Source of the DNA: FEB-7 sp963698265 | GTDB lineage: Bacteria > Pseudomonadota > Gammaproteobacteria > Burkholderiales > Usitatibacteraceae | Length of the DNA stretch: 64,000 nucleotides | Direction: 5' to 3' | Assembly: GCA_963698265.1 (NCBI GenBank) | Contig: CAVOQC010000004.1 | Coordinates: 434,001-498,000 of the forward strand | Part shown: piece by piece, positions 35,100 to 42,725 of the stretch | Numbering within the stretch: position 1 is the first letter of the stretch | Layout: each line of letters opens with the position of its first letter | Notes under the pieces: generated by a model | What the model was told of the DNA's origin: nothing | The model's input: only the letters and a program-made list of their open reading frames with translations | The model's database searches: none | Made by a program: the position numbers and the translations under genes

Positions 35100-36512
35100 C
35101 TATGCGGCACTCGCCTGGGGTGATCTGAGCTTCGCGTCGAGATCCCGTAGCGCCGTCCGGAGCCCCTCCTCCACCACGGGGTGGTAGAAGGGCATCTCGA
35201 GCATCGATGCGACCGTCATTCTGTTCGCGGCCGCCCAGGCGAGCAAGTGCCCGATGTGCTCGGCGGCGGGGCCGGCCATTTCCGCGCCCAGGAAGCGACC
35301 CGTGGCCCGGTCCGCGTAGACGCGCAAATGCCCCCGGTTCACCCGCATCACCCGGGCGCGACCCTGGTTCTCGAAGGACACCTCGCCCGCGACGAAGCTG
35401 CCGGAGGGGAGCTTCGCGAAGCCCCGGCCCACGATGGCGATCTGAGGGTCGGTAAACACCACCGCGAGCGGCATGCGGCGCAGGCCGCGTTCGGGCGTCG
35501 CCGGAAACCGTGCGGCATTGCCGCCCGCGATCCGGCCTTCGTCGGCGGCCTCGTGGAGCAGGGGAATGTCGTTCGCCGCGTCGCCCGCGATGAAGAGGTT
35601 CGTGTCGCCGACGCGCAGCGTCGCGGAGTCGAATTCCGGCACGCCCGAGGCGTCGAGCGCGAGCCCGAGGCCTTCCAGTCCCAGGCCGTCCACGTTGGGA
35701 CGCCGGCCCGTGGCGGCGAGCAAGTAGTCGAAGGTCTCCGTGCACTCGGATCCGTCCAAGCGCGTGTAGGCCACTTCCACGCCCTGCGCGGTCCGTGCGA
35801 CGCGCTTTACGTGCGCATCGGGGTCGAGGTAGATGTCCCCGGAAAGCGCGCGCACGGCGGCGTCGCGCACGACGGGATCGGTGAGCGGGCCCACGCGCCC
35901 GCCGCGGCCGAGCACCACGACCCGCACGCCGAGGCGGGAGAGTGCCTGGCCGATTTCCAGGCCGATGACCCCGGGTCCGAAGACCGCCACGGAGGCGGGC
36001 AGGGTATCCCAGGAAAACACGTCGTCGTTCACCACGAGGCGGTCCCCCGCGGCCTCGAGCATCGCCGGCACCGCCGGACGCGACCCCGTGGCGATAACGG
36101 TCGCGCGGGCGGTGATGCGCAACGTGCCGTCGACCTCCAGCGTGTTGCGATCCACGAAACGCGCCCGGCCGCTCACGCGGTCGGCGGTGGGAAGCGCCTC
36201 GACATCCTGCACGACGAAACCCACGAAGCGATCGCGCTCGCTTCTCACGCGCGCCATGACCTCGCGGCCGTCGATCCGCTTCGTGCCTTCGACATGGACG
36301 CCGAAGCCCGCGGCGTGGTCAATGGCGTGTGACGCTTCCGCCGCGGCGATGAGGAGCTTCGACGGCATGCAGCCCACGCGGGCGCAGGTGGTGCCGTGGG
36401 GGCCGGACTCGACGAGCACGGCCCGGGCACCGCCCGCGCGCGCGGCCCGGTAGGCGGCGAGGCCGGCGGTTCCGGCGCCGATGATGGCGACGTCGACGTT
36501 GAGGGACTTCAT
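35100..36512 (-). CDS. Pyridine-nucleotide disulfide oxidoreductase, dihydrolipoyl-dehydrogenase-like
   Basis: 470 aa from ATG 36512 with AGGAGA upstream. FAD-binding GAGTAGLAAYRAA, redox disulfide in TTCARVGCMPSKLL (two Cys, five apart), NAD-binding FGPGVIGLEIGQAL, FAD-binding LFIAGDAAND, and C-terminal His/Glu in MPFYHPVVEEGLR. This is the class I flavin disulfide reductase fold (lipoamide/glutathione/mercuric reductases). It sits 72 nt downstream of the peroxiredoxin-glutaredoxin gene and away from any dehydrogenase complex, suggesting it serves thiol redox homeostasis rather than pyruvate dehydrogenase. Confidence 0.88.
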   Translation of the reverse strand: MKSLNVDVAIIGAGTAGLAAYRAARAGGARAVLVESGPHGTTCARVGCMPSKLLIAAAEASHAIDHAAGFGVHVEGTKRIDGREVMARVRSERDRFVGFVVQDVEALPTADRVSGRARFVDRNTLEVDGTLRITARATVIATGSRPAVPAMLEAAGDRLVVNDDVFSWDTLPASVAVFGPGVIGLEIGQALSRLGVRVVVLGRGGRVGPLTDPVVRDAAVRALSGDIYLDPDAHVKRVARTAQGVEVAYTRLDGSECTETFDYLLAATGRRPNVDGLGLEGLGLALDASGVPEFDSATLRVGDTNLFIAGDAANDIPLLHEAADEGRIAGGNAARFPATPERGLRRMPLAVVFTDPQIAIVGRGFAKLPSGSFVAGEVSFENQGRARVMRVNRGHLRVYADRATGRFLGAEMAGPAAEHIGHLLAWAAANRMTVASMLEMPFYHPVVEEGLRTALRDLDAKLRSPQASAA

Positions 36513-36584
36513 GGTGCTCTCCTGGAAGGGGCGGGCCGGCTCCGATGCCGGATGCACCGTGAGTCGGCCCGGGTGGGACGATGC

Positions 36585-37334
36585 TTACGCCGCGAGCTTG
36601 GGCTTGCCCGCGAACCAGGCTTCGAGTTCGTCGGCGCCGCCGATGAGCTTCCCGCCGATGAAGGCCTGCGGCGCCGTTCCGCGCCCGGAAACGGCGCGGA
36701 TGGTGGAGAAGCTCACGTTCTTGCCGATCGCGACTTCCTCGTAGGCCACGCCGTTCGCTTCCAGCAGCGCCTTCGCGCGCGCGCAGTGCGGGCAGCCGGG
36801 CTTGGTGAAGATGACGGCCGGCTCGGGTGCCTTCGCGGCCGGCGCGAGGTACTTGAGCATCGTGTCCGCGTCGGAGACCTCGAAGGGGTCTCCCTCCTTC
36901 TCGGGCTCGATGAACTGCTTCACGACGACGCCGTCCTTCACGAGCATCGAGTAGCGCCACGAGCGCTTGCCGAAGCCGAGGTTCGACTTGTCGACGAGCA
37001 TGCCCATCTTCCCGGTGAATTCGCCGTTGCCGTCGGGGATGAACGTGACGTTCGGCGCGTTCTGGTCCTTCTGCCACTCCGACATCACGAAGGCGTCGTT
37101 CACCGAAAGGCAGACGATTTCGTCCACGCCCAGGCCGGAGAAGGTCGCGGCGAGCTCGTTGTAGCGCGGCAGGTGGGTGGTCGAGCAGGTGGGCGTGTAA
37201 GCCCCGGGCAGGGCGAAGACGATCACCGTCTTTCCCGCGAAGATCTGGTCGGTGGTGACGTCCTTCCACTGGTTGTCCCGGCGCGTGCGGAACGTGACGG
37301 CGGGGACTTTCTGGCCTTCCTTGGGCTGCAGCAT
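36585..37334 (-). CDS. Peroxiredoxin-glutaredoxin hybrid
   Basis: 249 aa. N-terminal Prx5-type peroxiredoxin with the peroxidatic Cys in PGAYTPTCSTTHLP (about residue 50), then a short linker and a C-terminal glutaredoxin with CPHC in TKPGCPHCARAKALL (about 180). Reduces hydroperoxides using its own glutaredoxin and glutathione. Divergent from oxyR across a 112-bp gap that carries a sigma70 promoter and an OxyR-type operator. ATG 37334 has AGGAG upstream. Confidence 0.95.
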   Translation of the reverse strand: MLQPKEGQKVPAVTFRTRRDNQWKDVTTDQIFAGKTVIVFALPGAYTPTCSTTHLPRYNELAATFSGLGVDEIVCLSVNDAFVMSEWQKDQNAPNVTFIPDGNGEFTGKMGMLVDKSNLGFGKRSWRYSMLVKDGVVVKQFIEPEKEGDPFEVSDADTMLKYLAPAAKAPEPAVIFTKPGCPHCARAKALLEANGVAYEEVAIGKNVSFSTIRAVSGRGTAPQAFIGGKLIGGADELEAWFAGKPKLAA

Positions 37335-37370
37335 GGCGCGACTCCTGGGTGGTTATAGATGACAGAACCC

Positions 37371-37400
37371 ATTATAGGCGTTGGTGATTGATTTTTCCAA
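37371..37400 (-). promoter_or_regulatory. Sigma70 promoter of peroxiredoxin-glutaredoxin gene
   Basis: Minus strand TTGGAA (37400-37395), 18-bp spacer, perfect TATAAT (37376-37371). The -35 touches the OxyR-type operator, the geometry of OxyR-activated promoters. Confidence 0.7.
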
Positions 37401-37436
37401 TTGATAATGGTTATACTTTCCATAGCCAACCCCAAT
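37400..37436. promoter_or_regulatory. OxyR-type operator between prx-grx and oxyR
   Basis: Four tetranucleotides at strict 11-bp pitch: ATTG-N7-TTAT-N7-ATAG-N7-CAAT on the plus strand, matching ATAG-N7-CTAT-N7-ATAG-N7-CTAT at 13 of 16 positions when read on the minus strand. It shares one base with the -35 of the peroxiredoxin promoter and ends 10 bp before the oxyR ATG, so it could both activate prx-grx and autoregulate oxyR. Confidence 0.7.
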
Positions 37437-37446
37437 TGACGCGACC

Positions 37447-38385
37447 ATGACCCTCACCGAACTGCGCTATGTCGTCGCCCTCGCCCAGGAGCGCCACTTC
37501 GGCCGCGCCGCGCAGAAGTGCTTCGTCACCCAGCCCACGCTCTCGCTGGCGCTCGCCAAGCTCGAGGAAGAGCTCGGCGTACTCCTCTTCGAGCGCAACA
37601 AGAACGAGGTGCTGGTGACCGCCTTGGGAGGCGACATCGTCGAACAGGCCCGGCGCGTGCTGGACGAGGCGGGAAAGATCGCCTCGCTCGCGCGCGGCAG
37701 CCAGGACCAGCTCGCCGGGGCCTTGCGCCTGGGCGTGATCCCGACCATCGGGCCCTACCTGCTGCCGGAACTGGTGCCCATCCTGCGCAAGCGCGCCCCT
37801 GGCATGCCGCTCATGATCGAGGAGAACTTCACCGGCAACCTGGTCCCGATGCTGCGCGACGGCGAGATCGACGTGGCGATCGTGGCGCTGCCCTTCACGG
37901 TTCCCGGCGTGAAGACGCGAACGCTCTACGAGGAACCGTTCAGCGTCGTGGTGCCCGAGGGCCACGCCTGGGCGAAGCGAAAGCGCGTCCGCCCGGACGA
38001 GCTCTCGGGGGAGAGCCTGCTCGTGCTGAACGCGGGGCACTGCTTCCGCGACCAGGTGCTGGAGACCTGCCCCGGGCAGTCGAACACCGCCAATCCCGAC
38101 GGCGCTCGCTCGGGCAGCTCGCTGGAGACGATCCGCAACATGGTGGCTTCCGGTCTCGGCGTGAGCGTGCTGCCAGCAACCGCGCTGCAACGGCGCTACC
38201 TCACCAGGCTCGTGAAGGAAATTCCCTTCACCGATCCAGCGCCTTCGCGCAAGGTCGCCATCGCATGGCGCGCGAGCTTCTCGCGCCCAGAGGCCGTCGA
38301 GGTCCTGGCCGGCGCAATCGGTTCGGTGAAGCTCGCCTGCCTGAAGCGGGGCGCCGCGCCCGGGAAGGCGACCCCTCGGCGCTAG
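37447..38385 (+). CDS. oxyR: Hydrogen-peroxide regulator OxyR
   Basis: 312-aa LysR-type regulator. N-terminal helix-turn-helix (HFGRAAQKCFVTQPTLSLAL). Cysteines at residues 199 and 208 (GHCFRDQVLETC) fall exactly at the numbers of the peroxide-sensing disulfide of E. coli OxyR, so I call it OxyR rather than a generic LysR protein. Divergent from prx-grx; its 3' end overlaps the DUF3501 gene by 4 nt. Tail of about 15 basic residues. Confidence 0.95.
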   Translation: MTLTELRYVVALAQERHFGRAAQKCFVTQPTLSLALAKLEEELGVLLFERNKNEVLVTALGGDIVEQARRVLDEAGKIASLARGSQDQLAGALRLGVIPTIGPYLLPELVPILRKRAPGMPLMIEENFTGNLVPMLRDGEIDVAIVALPFTVPGVKTRTLYEEPFSVVVPEGHAWAKRKRVRPDELSGESLLVLNAGHCFRDQVLETCPGQSNTANPDGARSGSSLETIRNMVASGLGVSVLPATALQRRYLTRLVKEIPFTDPAPSRKVAIAWRASFSRPEAVEVLAGAIGSVKLACLKRGAAPGKATPRR

Positions 38386-38975
38386 GCGAGGTCGCGCGCG
38401 AGTGCCGCGCGCGTTTCCGGGCTCACCGGATCCGCGGCTGCGGTGTATTCCGGGTGGTCGACCCCGATCGAGAGCGCCACACCGTACTTGAACGCCGCGG
38501 CCATCTCCTGCGTGAGATCGAAGCGCAGGAAGTGCACGGAGGAGGTCTTCTGCTCGTTCTCGCGCTCGAGGTCCTCGTCGGCAATGGCGTAGACCCGCGG
38601 GGAACCCTCGACCTGCACCCAGGCGCGGTCCTCGATGCCCTTCAGCTTCGCGAGGGCGGCGCGGCGCTCGTCCTCGTCCTCGTACTCGATCAGCATCGTG
38701 GCCTTGAAGTTGGCTCCGTCGGGGATGAGCGGGTTGTAGACGTCCAGCTCGTCCTGGATGCCGGCCTCCTCGAAGGTCTTCTCGATCCTCAACATCTCCT
38801 GGATCTGGTAGCGGATGGTGAGCTCGTCCTCGAAGAGGAGTGTGACGTGCTCGCCCAGGCGGACGGCGCGCGGCTTCTTGTGCGCAATGACCTTGGCGCG
38901 GAACTCCTTGCGGGCCTTGGCGTAGGCCTCGAGGGTCATGAGGGAATCCCGGGAAATCTTCGGCTTGGGCGTCAT
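38382..38975 (-). CDS. DUF3501 family protein
   Basis: 197 aa, soluble, no signal peptide. Recognised by its context and by KISRDSLMTLEAYAKARKEF near the start and the acidic IEYEDEDERRAAL segment. DUF3501 proteins habitually accompany a rubrerythrin and an Fe-S oxidoreductase, exactly the order seen here (rubrerythrin, Fe-S protein, DUF3501). Molecular function is unknown; an accessory role in peroxide defence is inferred from the operon only. Confidence 0.85.
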   Translation of the reverse strand: MTPKPKISRDSLMTLEAYAKARKEFRAKVIAHKKPRAVRLGEHVTLLFEDELTIRYQIQEMLRIEKTFEEAGIQDELDVYNPLIPDGANFKATMLIEYEDEDERRAALAKLKGIEDRAWVQVEGSPRVYAIADEDLERENEQKTSSVHFLRFDLTQEMAAAFKYGVALSIGVDHPEYTAAADPVSPETRAALARDLA

Positions 38976-39039
38976 GGCTTTCCTGTCTTGGCGTGTGCGG
39001 GAGCGCGGCGGACCTGGCCTGTCGCCGCGCGAGTTGGCG

Positions 39040-40380
39040 TCATTCGGGCAACCCGTAGGCCATGCGCAGCAGCGTGAGGGGGTGCTTCAGCTGCGCCTTG
39101 CCCAGCGTCTCGCCCATGCCCTGCTCGATGTGGCGGCCGCCGAGCTGGCAGTCGGAGCTGATCCAGTCGGGCTGCGGCTCCGCCATGGCGCGAAACACGG
39201 GGCGGCCGATCTTCATCGCCATCTGGTGGAACTCCTTCTTGCAGCCCCAGGTGCCCGAGTGGCCCGAACAGCGCTCGACCGTGTTCACCGTGGTGCCGGG
39301 GACCATCTCGAGGGCCTCGCGCGTCTTCTGGCCCACGTTCTGCACGCGGGAATGGCAGGGGATGTGGTACGAGACCTTCCCCAGCGGCACCGGGAAATCG
39401 GTCTTCAGCAGCTCGTCCTTGCGGCGGGCGACGAGGTACTCGAAGGGGTCGAACATCGCCTCCTGCACCGCGAGCACGTCTGCGTCGCCCGGGAACATGA
39501 GGGGCAGCTCCTGCTTGAACATGAGCGTGCAGGACGGGATCGGCGTCACGATCGCATAGCCTTCGCGCGCGAGCTTCGCGAGCAGCGGGATGTTCCTCTC
39601 CTTGCTCGCCGCCACCGCCTGGAGGTCTCCCAGTTCGAGCCTGGGCATGCCGCAGCACGCCTCCTTCTCGACGATCACGTAGGGGATCGCGTTGTGCGCG
39701 AGGATCTTCGTGAGGTCGTGGCCGATGCCCGGCTCGTTGTAGTGGATGTAGCAGGTCGAGTAGATGGCGACCTTTCCGGGCGTGCGGCTGCCGTCCTTGA
39801 CCGGGTGCGCCGCGCTCGGGGCCGCGTTCGGGCGGAACTTGCGCGGCGCGTAGCTGGGAATCCAGGCCTTGCGGTCCACGCCGAGCACGCTTTCCATGGC
39901 GCCGCGGGCGAGCGAGGTCGAATTCACCGCGTTGGCCACCTGCACGACGACCGGAATCGTCGCGAGCTTGCCCAGCGCGTCGGTCGAGGCGAGGAGCTTG
40001 TCGCGGAAGGCCACCTTGCCGCTCGCGAACTTCACCGCCTTTGCGCGCAGCATCAGGTGCGGGAAGTCGAGGTTCCACGGGTGCGGCGGGACGTAGGGGC
40101 ACTTCGTCATGTAGCAGACGTCGCACAGGTAGCACTGGTCGGCCACGTCGGCGTACTTCTCCTTCGGCACGCCGTCGAGTTCACCCGTCGGACCCTCGTC
40201 GATCATGTCGAAGAGCGTCGGGAAGGACCCGCACAGGCTCACGCAGCGCCGGCAGGTGTGGCAGATGTCGAAGACGCGCTCCATTTCCGCGTGGAGCTTC
40301 GCCTCGTCGTGGAACTCGGGGTTCTTCCAGTCCAGGGGGTGGCGGGTCGGGGCCTCGAGACTGCCTTCTCTCACGCTCAT
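39040..40380 (-). CDS. Fe-S oxidoreductase, GlpC/HdrD-like with CCG domains
   Basis: 446 aa. Two ferredoxin-type cysteine clusters near the N-terminus (ICHTCRRCVSLCGSFP and QCYLCDVCYMTKCP) and two cysteine-rich CCG-type domains (EACCGMPRLELGD about residue 245; CSGHSGTWGCKKE about 370). This is the architecture of GlpC and heterodisulfide-reductase D subunits, which pass electrons between quinone or thiol partners. Between rubrerythrin and DUF3501, it is a candidate electron donor to the rubrerythrin, which lacks its own rubredoxin domain. Confidence 0.88.
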   Translation of the reverse strand: MSVREGSLEAPTRHPLDWKNPEFHDEAKLHAEMERVFDICHTCRRCVSLCGSFPTLFDMIDEGPTGELDGVPKEKYADVADQCYLCDVCYMTKCPYVPPHPWNLDFPHLMLRAKAVKFASGKVAFRDKLLASTDALGKLATIPVVVQVANAVNSTSLARGAMESVLGVDRKAWIPSYAPRKFRPNAAPSAAHPVKDGSRTPGKVAIYSTCYIHYNEPGIGHDLTKILAHNAIPYVIVEKEACCGMPRLELGDLQAVAASKERNIPLLAKLAREGYAIVTPIPSCTLMFKQELPLMFPGDADVLAVQEAMFDPFEYLVARRKDELLKTDFPVPLGKVSYHIPCHSRVQNVGQKTREALEMVPGTTVNTVERCSGHSGTWGCKKEFHQMAMKIGRPVFRAMAEPQPDWISSDCQLGGRHIEQGMGETLGKAQLKHPLTLLRMAYGLPE

Positions 40381-40411
40381 GGCACTTTGGTCCTAGTGGG
40401 TTGTCCAGCGA

Positions 40412-40435
40412 AAAGGGGCGGTTGCCCGCCCCTTT
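40412..40435 (-). terminator. Hairpin attenuator between rubrerythrin and Fe-S genes
   Basis: Perfect 10-bp stem AAAGGGGCGG / CCGCCCCTTT with a 4-nt loop; on the minus strand it runs into UUUU. It sits in the 87-bp gap after rubrerythrin and before the Fe-S gene, so it probably ends a fraction of transcripts and keeps rubrerythrin more abundant than the downstream products. Confidence 0.6.
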
Positions 40436-40467
40436 CGGTCGCTCTGCGCGTTGGCCGCGGTCCCGGT

Positions 40468-40890
40468 TCAGTCCGTCAGCGCGTCCAGGGCCTTCTGGAA
40501 GCGGTTGGCGTGGGAGCGCTCAGCCTTCGCAAGCGTCTCGAACCAGTCGGCGATCTCCTCGAAGCCTTCGTCACGGGCACCCTTGGCCATGCCCGGGTAC
40601 ATGTCGGTGTACTCGTGCGTCTCACCGGCCACCGCGGCCTTGAGGTTCTGGCGCGAGGAGCCGATCGGCAGGTCGGTCGCGGGGTCGCCCACCTGGGCGA
40701 GGTAGTCCAGGTGGCCGTGGGCATGGCCGGTCTCGCCTTCTGCCGTCGAGCGAAAGAGGGCCGCCACGTCGTTCTGGCCTTCCACGTCGGCCTTGTTCGC
40801 GAAGTACAGGTAGCGGCGGTTCGCCTGGGACTCGCCGGCGAAGGCGGCCTTCAGGTTGTCGTGGGTCTTCGTGCCTTTGAGGGATTTCAT
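40468..40890 (-). CDS. Rubrerythrin (diiron, without rubredoxin domain)
   Basis: 140 aa from ATG 40890 with AGGAGG 4-5 nt upstream. Ferritin-like four-helix protein with repeated diiron ligands: AGESQANRRYLYFA, EGETGHAHGH, AGETHEYTDMYP and KAERSHANRF. The C-terminal rubredoxin CxxC domain of classical rubrerythrins is absent, so it needs an external electron donor. Such proteins reduce hydrogen peroxide. Preceded by a promoter and OxyR-type operator like those of prx-grx. Confidence 0.93.
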   Translation of the reverse strand: MKSLKGTKTHDNLKAAFAGESQANRRYLYFANKADVEGQNDVAALFRSTAEGETGHAHGHLDYLAQVGDPATDLPIGSSRQNLKAAVAGETHEYTDMYPGMAKGARDEGFEEIADWFETLAKAERSHANRFQKALDALTD

Positions 40891-40957
40891 GCAGGCCTCC
40901 TGGTTGGGTGACGATGCCGGAAAGGCATCCATCGGGTGATCAACTCATCCGGTCAAA

Positions 40958-40988
40958 ATCATAGGCGCGACCGGGCGGCAGCGTCCAA
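40958..40988 (-). promoter_or_regulatory. Sigma70 promoter of rubrerythrin operon
   Basis: Minus strand TTGGAC (40988-40983), 19-bp spacer, TATGAT (40963-40958). The spacer is long, as expected for an activator-dependent promoter, and the -35 abuts the OxyR-type operator. Confidence 0.55.
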
Positions 40989-41024
40989 TTGATTGTTCCG
41001 ATTCGGGCGATTGGCGTCGCCAAT
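40988..41024 (-). promoter_or_regulatory. OxyR-type operator of rubrerythrin operon
   Basis: ATTG-N7-CGAT-N7-ATTG-N7-CAAT on the plus strand; on the minus strand ATTG/CAAT/ATCG/CAAT match the OxyR consensus at 12 of 16 positions with exact 11-bp spacing. Like the site at 37400-37436 it is 37 bp long and shares its last base with the -35, through the same CAATTGGA junction. Confidence 0.6.
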
Positions 41025-41055
41025 TCCGGCAATACCGCGATGGGCTGCTCGCGCG

Positions 41056-41514
41056 CTACTTCAGGCGGCTCTCGATCAGCCGCGCCGCCTGCATCGTGTC
41101 GACCCGGTTGGCGTTTTTCTCGCGCGCGAAAGTCACCGTCACCAGGAGCTTGCCCTTGCGGAACATGCCGGACTTGTTCGCCTCGAGCCAGAAGGCGCGG
41201 TCGCCGACGCTGTCGACCCAATCCACCTTCCGGCGGTAGATCTTCTCGAGGTTCTCGCGCTCGTACTGGAGCTCGTTTTCGGCCGCGTACTGGACCTCGC
41301 GGATCCGCACCACGACCACCGCGGCCCGGCGCGAGTCCTCGAAGGCGCACTCCGACGGATTGCCGCTCTTCCTCGGCGAGATCTTCGTGGCCGTGCCCGC
41401 GGCGATGGTGTTCACCTCTTCGATGGTGATCACGGCGCAGGCGTCGGGCGGGGCCGCGAGGCCCGTTGCAGCAGCGCTGGCGGCCAGGCAGGCGAGGAGG
41501 AGGTTCGCTTTCAT
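41056..41514 (-). CDS. Uncharacterised exported protein coupled to coxE
   Basis: 152 aa from ATG 41514, overlapping the coxE stop by 4 nt (ATGA). Signal peptide MKANLLLACLAASAAATGLA, then a mature protein with two cysteines (PDACAVITIEEV and PSECAFED) that could form a disulfide, followed by a beta-rich region. Layout is reminiscent of DUF3558-type lipoproteins but there is no lipobox. Its place as last gene of the cox operon suggests an envelope role linked to that enzyme; function unknown. Confidence 0.65.
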   Translation of the reverse strand: MKANLLLACLAASAAATGLAAPPDACAVITIEEVNTIAAGTATKISPRKSGNPSECAFEDSRRAAVVVVRIREVQYAAENELQYERENLEKIYRRKVDWVDSVGDRAFWLEANKSGMFRKGKLLVTVTFAREKNANRVDTMQAARLIESRLK

Positions 41515-42725
41515 GGGATTCGATCGCGTGGTTGGAAGGACTGTCCGTATCGTAACCCATGGCGCCGCGCGGGAGCATGCGCGAGGGCGCGGCCGAGGTC
41601 CTGGAGAGAGTCGATGTTGTGCGCCGGCAGGAACTCGTCGGCGTGGGGCATCATCGACCGGATGCCGGAGGCCACGGGCTCGAATCCCTCGTAGCGCAGC
41701 AGCGGATTGAGCCAGACGAGCCTCCGGCAGGACCGCGCGAGCCGCGCCATCTCCTGGTCGAGCCCCGTCTCGTCGCCCCGGTCCAGTCCGTCGGTCATGA
41801 GCAGCACGCAGGCGTTCTGCCCGAGGAGGCGGCGCGACCACCGCCAATTGAATTCGCGCAGGCACGCGCCTATCCGCGTCCCGCCGGCCCAGTCGGTCAC
41901 GGCGTCTCCCGCGCGCAGCACGGCCTCGTCGACGTCGCGCCCGCGCAATTGCCTGGTCACGTTCGTGAGCCGCGTGCCGAAGAGGAACACGGAGACGCGC
42001 TCGCGCTCGCCCGCCAGGGCATGCAGGAAATGCAGGAACATGCGCGAGTAACGGTGCATGGAGCCGGAAATGTCGCACAGGATCACGAGCGGGGGCATGC
42101 GGCGGCGCCGGTTCCTGCGCACGATCGTGGCGAGCTCGCCGCCCTGGCGCGCCATGCGCCTGAGCGTGGCCGCCAGGTCTATCGCCGGCCCGCGCGCGTC
42201 CGGCCGGAATCGCCGCGTCGAGACCGATGGCACGGGAAGGTCGAGCTTCGCCACCAGGCGCCGGGCCTGCGCCCATTCCTCGGCGCTCATCTTCTCGAAA
42301 TCCACGTGGCGAAGCCGCTCGCCGGGGGAGAACGTGAGGCTCGCGTCGACGCCCAGTTCGTCGGGACCCGCATCGGGCTGCTGGCGCAGCTCGCGGCGCG
42401 GCAGGAGTGCCGCGGCGACGCGCGGGCCGACGCCGCTCTCCGGGTCGGGCATGCGCCCGCGCACCTTCGGCAGCAGCATCGCCATCATCTTTTCCTCCAG
42501 CGCCGGGTCGCGCCAGAAGACGTCGAAGGCCTGGTCGAAAACGGGCTGCTGCTCGTGGCGCGTGAGGAAGAGCGTCGAGAGGGTGGCGTGCCAGTCCGCG
42601 CGGCTCTCCACGCCGGCCAGGGCCAGCGCCTGCGTCGCGTCGACAACCTTGCCGGTACCCACGGGAAGCCCCGCGGCGCGCAGCACGCGGGCGAAGTGCA
42701 GCACGTTCTCGGCGAGCCGGCTCAC
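41511..42725 (-). CDS. coxE: CoxE-like VWA-domain protein
   Basis: 404 aa from a GTG at 42725 (GTGA overlap with coxD). C-terminal von Willebrand A domain with the metal site CDISGSMHRYSRM (about residue 220) and LLMTDGLDRGDE (about 310); basic RRNRRRRMPPL precedes it. CoxE works with the AAA protein CoxD to mature or insert the metal cluster of CO-dehydrogenase-type molybdenum hydroxylases. Confidence 0.9.
   Translation of the reverse strand: MSRLAENVLHFARVLRAAGLPVGTGKVVDATQALALAGVESRADWHATLSTLFLTRHEQQPVFDQAFDVFWRDPALEEKMMAMLLPKVRGRMPDPESGVGPRVAAALLPRRELRQQPDAGPDELGVDASLTFSPGERLRHVDFEKMSAEEWAQARRLVAKLDLPVPSVSTRRFRPDARGPAIDLAATLRRMARQGGELATIVRRNRRRRMPPLVILCDISGSMHRYSRMFLHFLHALAGERERVSVFLFGTRLTNVTRQLRGRDVDEAVLRAGDAVTDWAGGTRIGACLREFNWRWSRRLLGQNACVLLMTDGLDRGDETGLDQEMARLARSCRRLVWLNPLLRYEGFEPVASGIRSMMPHADEFLPAHNIDSLQDLGRALAHAPARRHGLRYGQSFQPRDRIP

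Noticed and set aside
40938..40952. TTGATCACC as another FNR half-site upstream of rubrerythrin
   Set aside because: Only one half matches; the second half at the required spacing is absent, and the OxyR-type site explains the promoter better.
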